This document shows positions 24,840-35,428 of a DNA stretch of 64,000 nucleotides, piece by piece. The notes under the pieces are model-generated. The model saw only the letters and a program-made list of their open reading frames with translations, did no database searches and had not been told where the DNA came from. Source of the stretch: Marsupella aquatica (Eukaryota > Marchantiophyta); assembly GCA_973895155.1 (NCBI GenBank), contig OZ316893.1:5890001-5954000 (forward strand), read 5' to 3'. The first letter of the stretch is position 1; each line of letters opens with the position of its first letter. Position numbers and translations under genes: made by a program.

Positions 24840-25745
24840 AGATGTTGGGGGACAATTGAACCCACCTGGCTGTTGGGAAACCAGCGTGGAAGAAACTATG
24901 GGGAGGCTCGAACTCACCTAAGGTGAGGTTTGTTCTCTGGTGCTTACTTAACCACGTATTCTACACAAACAGGAGGGGCAGCCATTGGAAGGTATCTAAT
25001 GGACTATGCACTAGATGTAAATTGAGCTTTGAGCATATATACTGAGCATCTTTTCTTCAGCTGGTGCACTGTCACTGACAGGTGGAAGGAGATTCAACAG
25101 TTGCTGCCTGGTTCCCTTTCCCTCCAGATCAATATGGGTATGCTATTAATTTGCTGCCATTAATTGTGCCATTCTTAAGCACAACCGGAAACCAGGACCC
25201 TTGATTATCCTGATGGAACTCTGCAATAGCATTTGGACCAAAAGGAACAAAGCTATTTACTCTCAGTTTCTGGGACATCTTCCTGGATGGGTTGGACTCC
25301 CTAACATCAACCTGCACGTGAATTCCATGGTGAATATCTGCCACTCTCCAAAAAAAAGGAAACAGTTCCGGGCTGCCATTGAGCAACTTCAAGCCATGCT
25401 TAAACCGTGGGAGCAGACTGACAGTCCCGTTTCTCTAGGGGTTGATGATGAGGAAAATAGTTAAGTTTTTGCTTTGGTTTAGTGTTGATTGTACCATTCT
25501 TCTAGGTCATTGTATTAAAGTCTGGCTCCCCGCTTACTAGGATCCGTTTAATGCCAACAAGTGGCGGTCTACTTGGTTCACTTGGCACATTTAGTTTTTG
25601 GGGGTTCTTTGTCTGGTTTGGCTGTTTCCTCCCTAACTGGTGCTCTTCGCCCTGGGGTTGGTTTTGTGTTCGGGCTTCGCCCCTCTTCCCTTCCCCCTGT
25701 CTTTTGGGGGTGTGGGTTTTTTGGAAAAAAACTATAAAAAAAAAA
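24840..25745 (+). mobile_element. LINE (non-LTR retrotransposon) 3' end with A-rich tail
   Basis: 24880-25060 translates with stops to a zinc-finger RVT-like block: SPKVRFVLWCLLNHVFYTN, then GLCTRCKLSFEHI, matching the W..PK...FLW pattern and C-C-E-H spacing near the C-terminus of plant LINE ORF2. A second frame (25201-25464) gives SIWTKRNKAIYSQF (the usual 'iW..RN...' motif) and ends EQLQAMLKPWEQTDSP. A T/G-rich 3' UTR follows and terminates at 25724-25745 in an A-rich tail. The 5' part is missing (5' truncation, usual for LINEs). A relative lies at 59590-60844. Confidence 0.75.
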
Positions 25746-26479
25746 CTCTGAATACAAGTTACTAGATATTCGTTTTAGAAATACTCACAACTTTAATTTA
25801 GTTAGCATAAAGAAAAATATTTTCGTGATTTATTTAAATAGGATAATCCGAACAGTTTTTTAGTCCCTTTTGAGTAAGGTTGCTTAAAGTTGGAGCACCC
25901 TTCATCAAGAGTCATGGGACAGTTACTTATTCTGGGGTCATCAAAAACAGATGAGCTGAAGTATCACGCATGATCTCCTACATGTGTATTCCGTACAAGC
26001 CGGGCACACACGTAATAAATTGCTTTTTTACTTCAGATACTAATTTAATTTGTAAGCCGCCACCATGGATCAATCTTAGCCTCAGTCCAACCATTTGAGT
26101 TATTTATGACCGCCCGATTCCCTCAGCAAGGGGGTAAATATAATTATTAAACTGGTAATGTGAATATTTTGGGAGTGACCTCGTTAAAAAATGGATATAA
26201 TAAACTATGCTTGAATGATGACAAATGGATACAATAAACTATGCTTTAATGGCAATAAATAATCGCACGCGTCTCACAAAGAGGTGTGATTTGTGAAAGT
26301 CAATTTTTTTTCAAACTTGAAGGACCAGCCTAGAGCATCCCCTCAGCTTAGACTCCCAAGCTTGGTCTCGCCAGAATTCGACGACATATCTGGTCACAAA
26401 TTTCCCGCTCCAGCTTCCTGAGCCGTGGTCAAGAGATCGCAGCAGAGCACACCGAGACAGACGAAGTGTGTCGCTAGCT
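25746..26479 (+). promoter_or_regulatory. Upstream region of the ABCG gene
   Basis: Between the LINE tail and the ABCG start codon. A doubled segment (ATAATAAACTATGCTT at about 26197-26212 and ACAATAAACTATGCTT at about 26230-26245) lies about 240-280 bp before the ATG. No unambiguous TATA box or transcription start was identified; the promoter role rests on position only. Confidence 0.3.
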
Positions 26480-29400
26480 ATGGATTCCAACCACAAAGAT
26501 GAAGTTATCGAAAAAGATGGGGTTACTGCTAGCTTGTCATGGAAAGACTTGACAGTCGTGGTGAACAATCAAAAAACGGTTCTCCATGGACTGTCTGGCG
26601 TCGCGGAGCCCGGACGCCTTGTGGCCGTCATGGGACCATCTGGGAGTGGGAAGAGTACTCTACTCGATGCCCTTGCAGGTGAGTTGACACGAACGTGAAA
26701 GTGCCAGTCGGTTATTAGGAAGTAAGCAATCAATCTGCTGGAAAAATATCCATTGACCTTGTAGAGATAAGTTTCTTAATAACTTTTGGGCTGTTTTTTA
26801 TGTACTCGAATACAATTGTATATTTGGTGATCGAGTGTTCAAATAGGGAGGCTTTCACGAGGTTCGACTGTATTTGGTGAAATTATGCTCAACGGACGAA
26901 GGGCACAACTTTCCTACGGCACAGCTGTAAGTATTTCTTGGCAGAGACCTTTCTAGCAACATGTGTGGACTTCAGCAATACTTTGTAGTGTCTGATCGCG
27001 AAATGGGATTCATACCCAGTGTTTTAATTGTGCACATAGTCTGAACCCTCGGTAGACAATAAGCCTCTTGAGATCATTGGTAGCTGAAGATTTGCACTGG
27101 AATTGCTCTTTCCAGGCATACCTTGCACAAGAAGTTCCACTGCTGGGAACCCTGACGGTCTATGAGACTGTGTACTACTCCGCAATGCTGCGTTTCCCAG
27201 CCCTTATGCCACGCGAAACTGTGAAGAGAATCGTCGAGGCGACCATTGCCGAAGTGGGGCTCACGCGCTGTATTAACACTCTCATTGGTAACTGGCAAAG
27301 AAGAGGGTTAAGCGGAGGTGAAAAGAGACGTGTGAGCATTGCCATTGAATTGCTAACCGGCCCTCAGTTGCTCTTTTTGGACGAACCAACGAGTGGACTG
27401 GACAGGTAACAAGCTTCCTGGAAACTAATTCCAAAAATCTACATCGATCTAGTATGTATCCCACTAGACATTTCAGCGACCACTGCCACATCAAAGGACT
27501 TCGGCAGTTGTGTTGTAAGCTCGTCAGTTATTGAAGACCTCTCTCGATTTTCTATATGTTGGATGCGTTTAGGAAATCTTAACCCAATGTTGAACAATTA
27601 TGCATCTCAGTGCTTCAGCATACAACGTCGTCAGCACTCTCAAGAAACTGGCACGCGCTGGGAGGACTGTGGTTACTTCCATTCATCAACCCAGCAGTGA
27701 AGTTTTCAATATTTTTGACGATCTTTGCCTCCTTTCTACCGGCAACCAGGTGTTCTTCGGACCTCTTCAGAGCGCCCTTCAGGTACTTTCCGATTGCACT
27801 CTCGGTGGACTGAAGTCAGATTATCGTCTTGATGTGCTACTAGTTTTTTTGTGCTACTAGTTTTTTTTAGTGAAGGAGATTGAAGAACTGATCGAGAAAG
27901 ACAAATAACTTGTACTCGTGGACCTGGCTTCCATGAATAAGAAGCTGAACAGGTGGGAATTAGTTGCGAGAGTTCTCTCCCTCCACAAATAATAGAATTT
28001 GTATGTTTACTTGAATCTGTATTAGAATGTTATTTTTCTCTCTGAGTCACTTTCTGCATCAATACAAAGTTAAGAACCACATTGAATTTCTTTCATTGTC
28101 CTTTTGTTGTTTGTGATTTATTGCTTAAGGTGTCCACTTATAATTGCCCATTTCACTTATTTGCTATTCACTCTTTACAGAAATTGTTTTTTGTCCTTTT
28201 GGACTAAAGAAATAGGTTTTTTTTTGTTGGCCTTTTTTTATCTTTTGTTTTGTCTTTTATCTTTTGTTTTGTCTTGAACAGAAATGGGGAGGAAATACAA
28301 TTAGACTCTTTTCACCCCAATGTGACACTTTTTCTGTAGGGAACCCAGACCAGAGTGAGCCCCAGAATCAGACAGGACCGCAAGTGGAAGGTAAGAGTAT
28401 TAAATTAGGGCCACAAAGTAGGCAACCTGGGCCCCAACAAATAATCAGAATTCCAATCCACAATCAGACAGGGACCCCAAGTGGAAGGTAAGAGTATTAA
28501 ATTAGGGCCACAAAGTAGGCAACCTGGGCCCCAACAAATAATCAGAATTCCAATCCACTACTCACAACCTGTGACAGCTCAGTTATGGGCAATCCTCTTA
28601 ACAATCTCTTCTGACCAATTGGCCTAAGTTCCAGGCAAATCCCCTAGCCAATTCACCTAAACCACCTGTTAACGAAATAGGTTTTCATGCTTTATCCGAG
28701 GGAGGCTTTAAGTCAAACCTATTGAAGTTGTTATTTTTTGGCTAACAATCAAAACATCTAAAAGCAGATTCCTTTTGGGGGCGTATATTTTGCTACGGTA
28801 ATATTAAAGTAGTTCACACATCGCCTACCTACCATACTCTTCCAGTACAGTCTACGTAACCAAGCTGTCCTAGGATTGAGGTTGTTCGGACAAAAGTTTG
28901 TTTAATTACTTTGTGCATTCTAGTCGAAGTTTTGCACTCAACTATTGTAGACCTCAAATCCAACTAGCTTAGGTCACTTGGCCAGGGGATTAACCTAGAA
29001 GAGCGAGGTACTAGGTTCAATGGCACTTCCTAAACAAGCGATGCGGAGGGTATTTGTCTGTCAATCGAGTATACTGGTGGGAGTCTTTGTTACTCTGAGG
29101 CCCCTGGCTGCTCCACATATATTAGGGCCCACTCTGAGGCCCCTGGCTGCTCCACATATATTAGGGCCCTAGTTTATTAAGTAATTCTCTCTCCCTCCTC
29201 GTGTGGTTCTTACACAATTTACTCTATTGGTAATCAAAATCAAAATGTGCTAATATATGGTGTGTTTGGTAATCACACATCATGCTAATATATGCCTGGT
29301 GTGAAAGTCCTGAACTTTATCATGGTGTGGAGACATATATTGTACACCATATATATTACAGCAACTACCCTAATATATAATCTCAAGCTCCGGAGCAGAA

Positions 29401-32295
29401 TATCTAGTATCTGCATTACTACCCTTCAGAATTGCATGCTTCGATGTGTCTATGAATTGGATGGGCCTACTTGAGCTGTTCAAAGCCAAAAATAAGAATA
29501 GATCTTCAACGATAACTGGTTCGTTCTCATGCTATCCTTGCCCTGCAGTTCTTTTTGAATGCAGGCTTCCCCTGCCCACCTTTGCGGAATCCATCTGACC
29601 ACTATCTCCTATCTATCAACTCCGACTTTGACGACCTGTACAATCCGTTCGGCGACCCTACGGCTGCGGAAGATGATCTCGAAAGTTCCAGGAATCTTCT
29701 CCCACGGATTACGGCAGCTCAAGTTGTCAAGACTTTGACGGAAGCATTTGCGGCGTCCAAAGAAAAACAGGACTTGGATTACAGCATCCAAGTGATGGAA
29801 ACACTAGTAAGTACATATACATAAAACATACTTTATAGTGTTCTGTCAGTACGACGTCAGAAAATCTTGGAAATACTTCACGGAGACAAACCATGGTACT
29901 TCCTGAGAAAACCACGCTTTGTTCCAAAATGGTTAGTGCCAATTCAGGTCTTTAACTTACAGATGTCAATTTGGTGTGCAATTTTCTAGGGCGGCCCTGA
30001 TCTGCCTTCAAACGGGAGCAAGGCAGGCTTCCTCAAACAATCTTACATTCTCACAAAGAGGTCGTTTGTCAACATGAGCCGAGATTTGGGGTACTACTGG
30101 CTAAGACTCGTGATGTACATCATCTTGTCCCTTGCTGTTGGTACAATCTACTTCAAAGTCGGCTTCGAATACAGCGCAATCCAGGTAATTTATGAGCACG
30201 ACGAGCCTAGCTTCAAATGTTTCTTAGCTTGAATTCCGTTATGCAGGTAGAGTCTTGTCGATGCACTATTTAAGTTCGATTCTCATTCATAGTATCATCT
30301 CAGACAGGTTTTAATGCACATATATATCACTTTGCGTTCTTCTACTTTCCGTGTTGCCTGTCACGTGAAATTTGATCGGACAGCCTTGGTTGAAATTACT
30401 AGACTTAGCCTAGCTGTGCCAGCCTTCGACCTCAGCCTCAATCAACCAACCAACCATCGAGGTAGAGCACTCCGGACACTCCTATAAGTCACATTCTCAA
30501 CATTAGAGATCCCTGAAGAAAGTGTACGACAAATTCGTTGAATGAGAGAAGACGAATCATTGGTCACTTTACGTACAGTCGATAGCACGTATATATGGGC
30601 CCAGGTCGCTAAAGCATCTGGACGAGATATGCTGACATTGCAGGCACGAGGAGGATGCGTGTCCTTCATTGTCGCCTTTTTGACTTTCATGGCAGTTGGA
30701 GGCTTTCCTTCTTTCATCGAAGATATGAAGGTACCGATTGGCGAAACTGCGCCCCATTATTGCATCCATTATGAGATTCATAATTTGGCTACTGATCAAA
30801 TTCCGGAAAGCCAATCCGAAAATGAGGATATCTGGTCTCGGTGCATATGATTTGAGGAATGATCTACATTTCTAGCGTTTTGTTTGCGAAGTCGAGTTTT
30901 GAGCTGTTATTTGTGATCTCCGACCTTTGTTTCTTACATATTTAGTATCTCGTTTGTTTTTTATTTTTGGGATCCCAGGTGTTCGGCATGGAAAGGTTTG
31001 TTGGCCACTACGGAGTGTTAGCCTTCGTGTTTGGAAACACTTTCTCGTCTATTCCGTTTCTGTTGCTAATATCTCTCATCTCCTCTATGATCGTCTACCT
31101 TTTGGCTGACCTCCACCATGGTTATCAGCATTTCTTCTATTTCGCACTCTCGCTGTTCGCATGCCTGTTAGTAGCAGAGAGCCTGATGATGGCAATTGCG
31201 AGCCTGGTGCCCAATTTTCTCATGGGAATCATCGTTGGAGCTGGAATACAGGTAATGTAATATTCTCGTTGTTTTCCAGTGTTTCTGGTCCAGAATAGTA
31301 ATTACTGACCGTCGAATGTTGATGCACGTGTGTATCGTGTATCAATTCTACAGAGCCTGAAGAAATTGGATCATTGTGATCTCAACGATCGCTTTTGAAT
31401 TTACACTTGGAAATTAATGATTGCATCAATCTTGGACGAAAGGTAGCCAATGCGTAGCATTTTCATGCAAGTTGCATCCTTCACAAAAAAGAAGCGGCTT
31501 CAAATTGAATATAACGGCTGGCTGTCAACCTGGTGCGTCAACAAATGAATATGAGTGTTCAATGGTCAACTGGTCGATCAATATATCCGACAGACTCGTG
31601 ACGTGAGCATATGCTAACATTTTGATCAAGAGTTTTTGGATGTCGATCAGGGAATGTTCATCCTCGTGTCGGGTTTTTACCGACTACCCAATGACTTACC
31701 CAAACCCGTCTGGCGGTACCCATTGTCCTACATTGCCTTCCATCCTTACGCTTTTCAGGCAAGTACCTTAATTACTAAATTCCGGATCTATTTTAAGTTT
31801 GCAAGTCCTAGAGCAGTGATTCCTCGACCAGCATCTAAGCTACTAATCTCTTGTTTTATGGAATTTGGACATCCTACAGCATTGATTGCTAGATTATAAC
31901 GATTCCATTTCTTTTTAACCTACAGCTCAATGAAGGTTGTGTTTCAGTTTTCTGAACAACGAACTTGCAAATATATGCTCGGCATGATTTATATGCAGGG
32001 TATGTTAGCGAACGATTTGAAGGGCCTGACCTTCCGGAACCAGAACCTGAGTGGGCGCGACCTCACAGGCGAGTCGCTCTTGCGCGCTGTTTTTGAAGTG
32101 GAGACGAGCCGGAGCAAGTGGGAGAATGTGATCATTCTGTTTGTGATGGCCATCGGGTACCGACTTGTGTTCTACATTCTCATCAGGGCTTCCGAGACTC
32201 TGATACCAACAGCTCGTTCATACGTGGCTAGGAAAATTCATCTCGAACGCTCACGTTCACAGGTTGAAGCACGGGAAGGTCTTCTCACCGTTTAG
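26480..32295 (+). CDS. ABCG (WBC) half-size ABC transporter, ABCG11-like
   Basis: Ten exons: 26480-26678, 26847-26926, 27116-27405, 27611-27782, 29549-29806, 29990-30184, 30644-30730, 30979-31251, 31651-31758, 31999-32295. All phases fit, giving 652 codons, the usual ABCG half-transporter length. Nucleotide-binding domain: Walker [10 protein letters not shown] at 52-60, Q98, signature LSGGE at 158-162, Walker B LLFLDE at 178-183, H215. A linker with [14 protein letters not shown] follows (exon 5), then the membrane domain with [49 protein letters not shown] and [16 protein letters not shown]. These match the plant ABCG11/12 group, which exports cuticular lipids at the plasma membrane as dimers; that substrate is inference. 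The intron after exon 9 starts with GC (CAG|GCAAGT at 31759); the nearby GT would break the frame. The ATG is at 26480. The gene appears intact. Confidence 0.93.
28370..28560 (+). repeat. 97-bp direct tandem duplication in ABCG intron 4
   Basis: AAGTGGAAGGTAAGAG occurs at 28382 and again 97 bp later at 28479. The following ~85 bases, through CCAACAAATAATCAGAATTC, are identical in both copies, so the duplication is recent. It lies in the 1766-bp intron 27783-29548. Confidence 0.9.
28960..29030 (+). mobile_element. Possible tRNA-derived SINE fragment in ABCG intron 4
   Basis: TAGCTTAGGTCACTTGG (28965-28981) resembles a polymerase III A box. GGTTCAATGGC (29014-29024), about 49 bases on, resembles a B box, with CCTAGAAG..CGAGGT in between as in tRNA-like SINE heads. 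No A-tail or target duplication was identified. Confidence 0.35.
29092..29169 (+). repeat. 39-bp direct tandem duplication in ABCG intron 4
   Basis: ACTCTGAGGCCCCTGGCTGC begins at 29092 and again at 29131, and the ~39-bp copies are identical to the TTAGGGCCC end. Confidence 0.9.
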
Positions 32296-32850
32296 CGTCT
32301 TGCTGAAGATGGAGCTCCAGGACCTTACAGTTTAACATGCTGTTAAACAGAAGGAATTTAGGGCACCGAATTTAGGGCACCTAAAAATTATGAAATGATA
32401 TCATTCCTCAAATTAGCCTCCATTACCACTTCTTTGAAGGTGAATAGGAGGAAGAATAATAAAAATATCACCAAAATATATTATTTATTTACATGTTTTA
32501 AAAGTTAATAAAATAATAAAAAAATTATCAGACATATCATTATTTTAATAATCATACATAACACATTTCTATGCACATCTCACTTTGGGTTTTTTTATCC
32601 CACATCCCAATTATACACACATAATATGGTAGAGCCAAAAAGATCAATTTTTAATATAAATAGAAATTATAATAAAAAAATAGTCATGATTATCATTTAA
32701 CATGAGATATATCATAGATATTAGTTTTCTCATCCACATGATGAACCATGGAGTTACATTCTAGAGGTTTCACTCTAGAAATCTAGGCCCCAACTCTAGC
32801 ATGTAGTTGGAGATTTATAAATAAGATTATGTCCATAGTTGTACTCTGAT
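32296..32850. other. 3' flank of ABCG gene, AT-rich
   Basis: Includes the presumed 3' UTR. No coding content. AT-rich between 32440 and 32720. Confidence 0.5.
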
Positions 32851-33210
32851 GGCATGTCAATCTTCACGCATGGAGCAATGCAGTTCATGAGCAAATAAAT
32901 CAAGTCTCATCTTGAATAAACCAGGCCAGTGACCAAACCCACTTGGTGATAATAGCTCGGATAATAGGCTAAACAATAAAGAATTGACAAAATGGTGTAC
33001 AATTCTTTGACTATAGGACCGTAAAGCCCTGAATACTACACTGTTCTAACTAGTGTTATGTAAGAATTGGTGTGAGTAAAAATTAATATTATTAACATTA
33101 CTTTTGGTAAAAATGATTTTGAGTTCAAGTAACATTAATTTTTACAAATTAAATAATAATAATTCATTTTAATTTAAATTACTTATAAAAGTGGGAAAAT
33201 TAACACTAAT

Positions 33211-33266
33211 TAAACTGATAAGAACAGATACTACACTTGATCTTAGCCAAGAGACCGAGAAAAGTA
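33211..33266 (-). pseudogene. Truncated U2 snRNA copy (5' ~55 nt)
   Basis: On minus the sequence reads ATACTTTTCTCGGTCTCTTG, then GCTAAGATCAAGTGTAGTAT and CTGTTCTTATCAGTTTA. This matches the 5' end of U2 snRNA, including the branch-point-recognition segment GTAGTA, with a few changes in the 5' stem loop. It stops where U2 would continue ATATCTGATA. Downstream Sm site and stem loops are absent, so it is not a functional snRNA gene. Flanks AATTAACACTAATTA (33198-33212) and AATTAACATTAATTA (33271-33285) match at 14 of 15 positions, looking like a target-site duplication. Confidence 0.85.
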
Positions 33267-33689
33267 TGCGAATTAACATTAATTATTGTGTATTTTTCAA
33301 AATAATTTTTTCCATCTAATTTTTCACTCTTAAGATCACAACAACATTTATTCATAGACTAATTCATGTGTGTAAAAATAGAGTAACTTAGAATTAGTGT
33401 GACTAACACTAATTCACAAGTAAACCCTGAAAATGTATATTCTTAAAAATTAATGTTAATGACACACTAATTAATTAGGTGAGAACAGTCTAGTTACAAT
33501 AAATTATGAGGCCATTTTAGGGCCCTCTCACTTCAATTGAGCTTTAACCACGGTCACAGACAAAAGCTATGTGATTTGTGACAATAAAATTGACTTATTG
33601 TTGCACAACTTCAATAGGGTCTCTGACCAAAGCTATGGATTATAAAGAATGTTTGGGCTCTTAGGGGTCTCACTATATGGGGACCTCCC

Positions 33690-33890
33690 TATCGCCTGCG
33701 ACGTTTTTAGGCCTCGAACCCCCTAAAATGTAAGAAAAAAATTTTATTTTTTAACCCCTATAAAGTTGGAATATTCTTGGAATATTCTAAAAAATGGATT
33801 AAAAAGACCCTAATGTTCTTATAAGTCTCAAAATTGAATTTAAAAGACCCTATTGTTCTTCTACAAAAATTCTTAAGTCTTCCCTTAGAA
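33690..33890 (-). repeat. Dispersed AT-rich repeat, copy 2 (inverted)
   Basis: Reverse complement carries GACTTAAG, AATTTTGAGACTTATAAGAA, CTTTTTAATCCA and TTTAGAATATT in the same order as at 10330-10545. Confidence 0.45.
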
Positions 33891-34299
33891 CCAATAAAAT
33901 GACCCTATCCTTCGTCGCACGTGATATGCCATTTTTGTGGAAGTGAAACCCCCGAGTTTGGGTTGGGGTTCTAGTATGAAATGTATTCCCACACAAAGGT
34001 CAGAAAAGCTGAAAAGTTTCCTGTTGCTGCGGGTCCGTCGATGCTCGTCCGCCAAAGCAGCGCGACTGTGCTCCCTTAACATGCAAGGCACAGCGACTCC
34101 CATCACTTCCTGGAGTTTCTTTATTGCTGCGGTAGATCCGGACCCACAAAACAGAAAGGCATCGTCTTCTGTCCCACCCAGTGACCCAAACATGCTTTCA
34201 CGTACTTTTGAGCTTCTTCCATGATATTCCCGTGACGCTTCCCATAAAACTACCTTATGTGTGAGTGTTTCCTGCATTCAATCCCGCATTCAATCAAAC

Positions 34300-35428
34300 G
34301 GGACGAATAGCATTCAATTTTACCGAGCAACAACGGAGAGATATACTTAGTGGACCTCCAAATGCAACTTTCTCTCTTAATGGACCAAAAGTTTTCCACG
34401 CGCTCCCAGTGGACCTCCGGGCCCACCAGAGGTACCATTTTGTGTGATATGTTCTTTAACACATTGTGCAGTTCTTATAACGCGAGATTGTCACTGTAAA
34501 ATGCAGCATGTTCTACTGTTCTTCAGTGTCCGACCGTGTCGCCAAATGCGGTCGACTACGATCGCAATTCTAAATGAATCAATGTATCCCGCAATGTAGA
34601 CATTGACAACAATGCGTACAAACATGAACCGTGATGTCAAACAAACCTTATGTTGTGCGGCCGCACGATGAAATAGAGCCTCACAGTTAGATCATGTATA
34701 CATTGACATCACTGTATACAAGGACCACAATGTTGGATGAACCAAGCATAGTGCAACCACAACATATACAAAGCGGTGTAGACATTTACAGCCATGTATA
34801 AAAAATGTATTAGATTATATATAGTTAAACAAATTAGGGTTTGGAGTAACCGTTGGCTTAGGCGCAGAAAAGCTAAACATGCTTATATCTTGACTAGAAT
34901 ACAGGGTGGATAATGTGTTCAGAGGATGACCCGCCAAATCACTGACATGTTACAGAACTTTTGCACGTTCCTGTCATTTCACACGACACTTTTTTTGTGC
35001 ACATGCTTTGCGCATGAGCTCGCACGGCAGGGTCGTGAGTGTTTCCACTCCCCTAATGTGTACAGTACGCTTAGAGGGACAGTGTCAGGCATGGAGGACA
35101 ATGACTCAATGCATTTGTGGACCAGAGGTGATGTTTGGGAAGTCAATGTCCCCTATCATGAGAGGGCACGAACGCAGGACACACAAGAACGTCAGAGGGC
35201 TCAAAAGAATGTTGAGAACCCCCCGAGGATATTGGATGGCAGAACTGCTGAAGAAGGTGCCATCAGATTGTCTGGACATTTCTTATTTTCATACAATGTG
35301 TGTCAGTCCAATGTGATTTGAAAGTATGACACCGTTTGAGTTCCCATCCAAGCATGTAGCTTCCGCACATAAACATTGATGTCATTGTATACATATTGTA
35401 ACGTGATGACATGTCTTCCTCTGTTACA
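34300..35428 (+). other. Region upstream of the Mutator-like transposase gene
   Basis: Contains the quasi-palindrome TGTATACATTGACATCACTG-TATACA at 34695-34720. Open frames at 34926-35321 and 35008-35316 have no recognised domain and may be 5' exons or chance. If a Mutator-like element is present, its left terminal inverted repeat should lie here, but I could not identify it. Confidence 0.35.

Larger units (their letters stand above)
32850..34290 (-). pseudogene. Truncated duplicate of the class V aminotransferase gene
   Basis: 34250-34030 on minus matches exon 2 of the gene at 2996-6550. It retains LGGTEDDAFLFCGSGSTAA and IKKLQEVMG in frame, then diverges. The intron 1/exon 2 junction (GTTTCCTGCATTCAA on plus) is also recognisable at 34268-34282. 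A second fragment at about 32852-32910 matches the exon 4 start of the intact gene (CATGTCAATCTTCACGCATG versus CATATCAATCTTCACGTATG at 5078-5097). Exon 3 and the rest are missing or replaced by about 1 kb of AT-rich inserted sequence that contains the U2 fragment. It cannot encode an enzyme. Confidence 0.8.

Noticed and set aside
33050-33480. Terminal inverted repeats around the U2-containing AT-rich insert
   Set aside because: Similarity between ATTGGTGTGAG near 33068 and ATTAGTGTGTC on the other strand is too short and AT-rich to claim.
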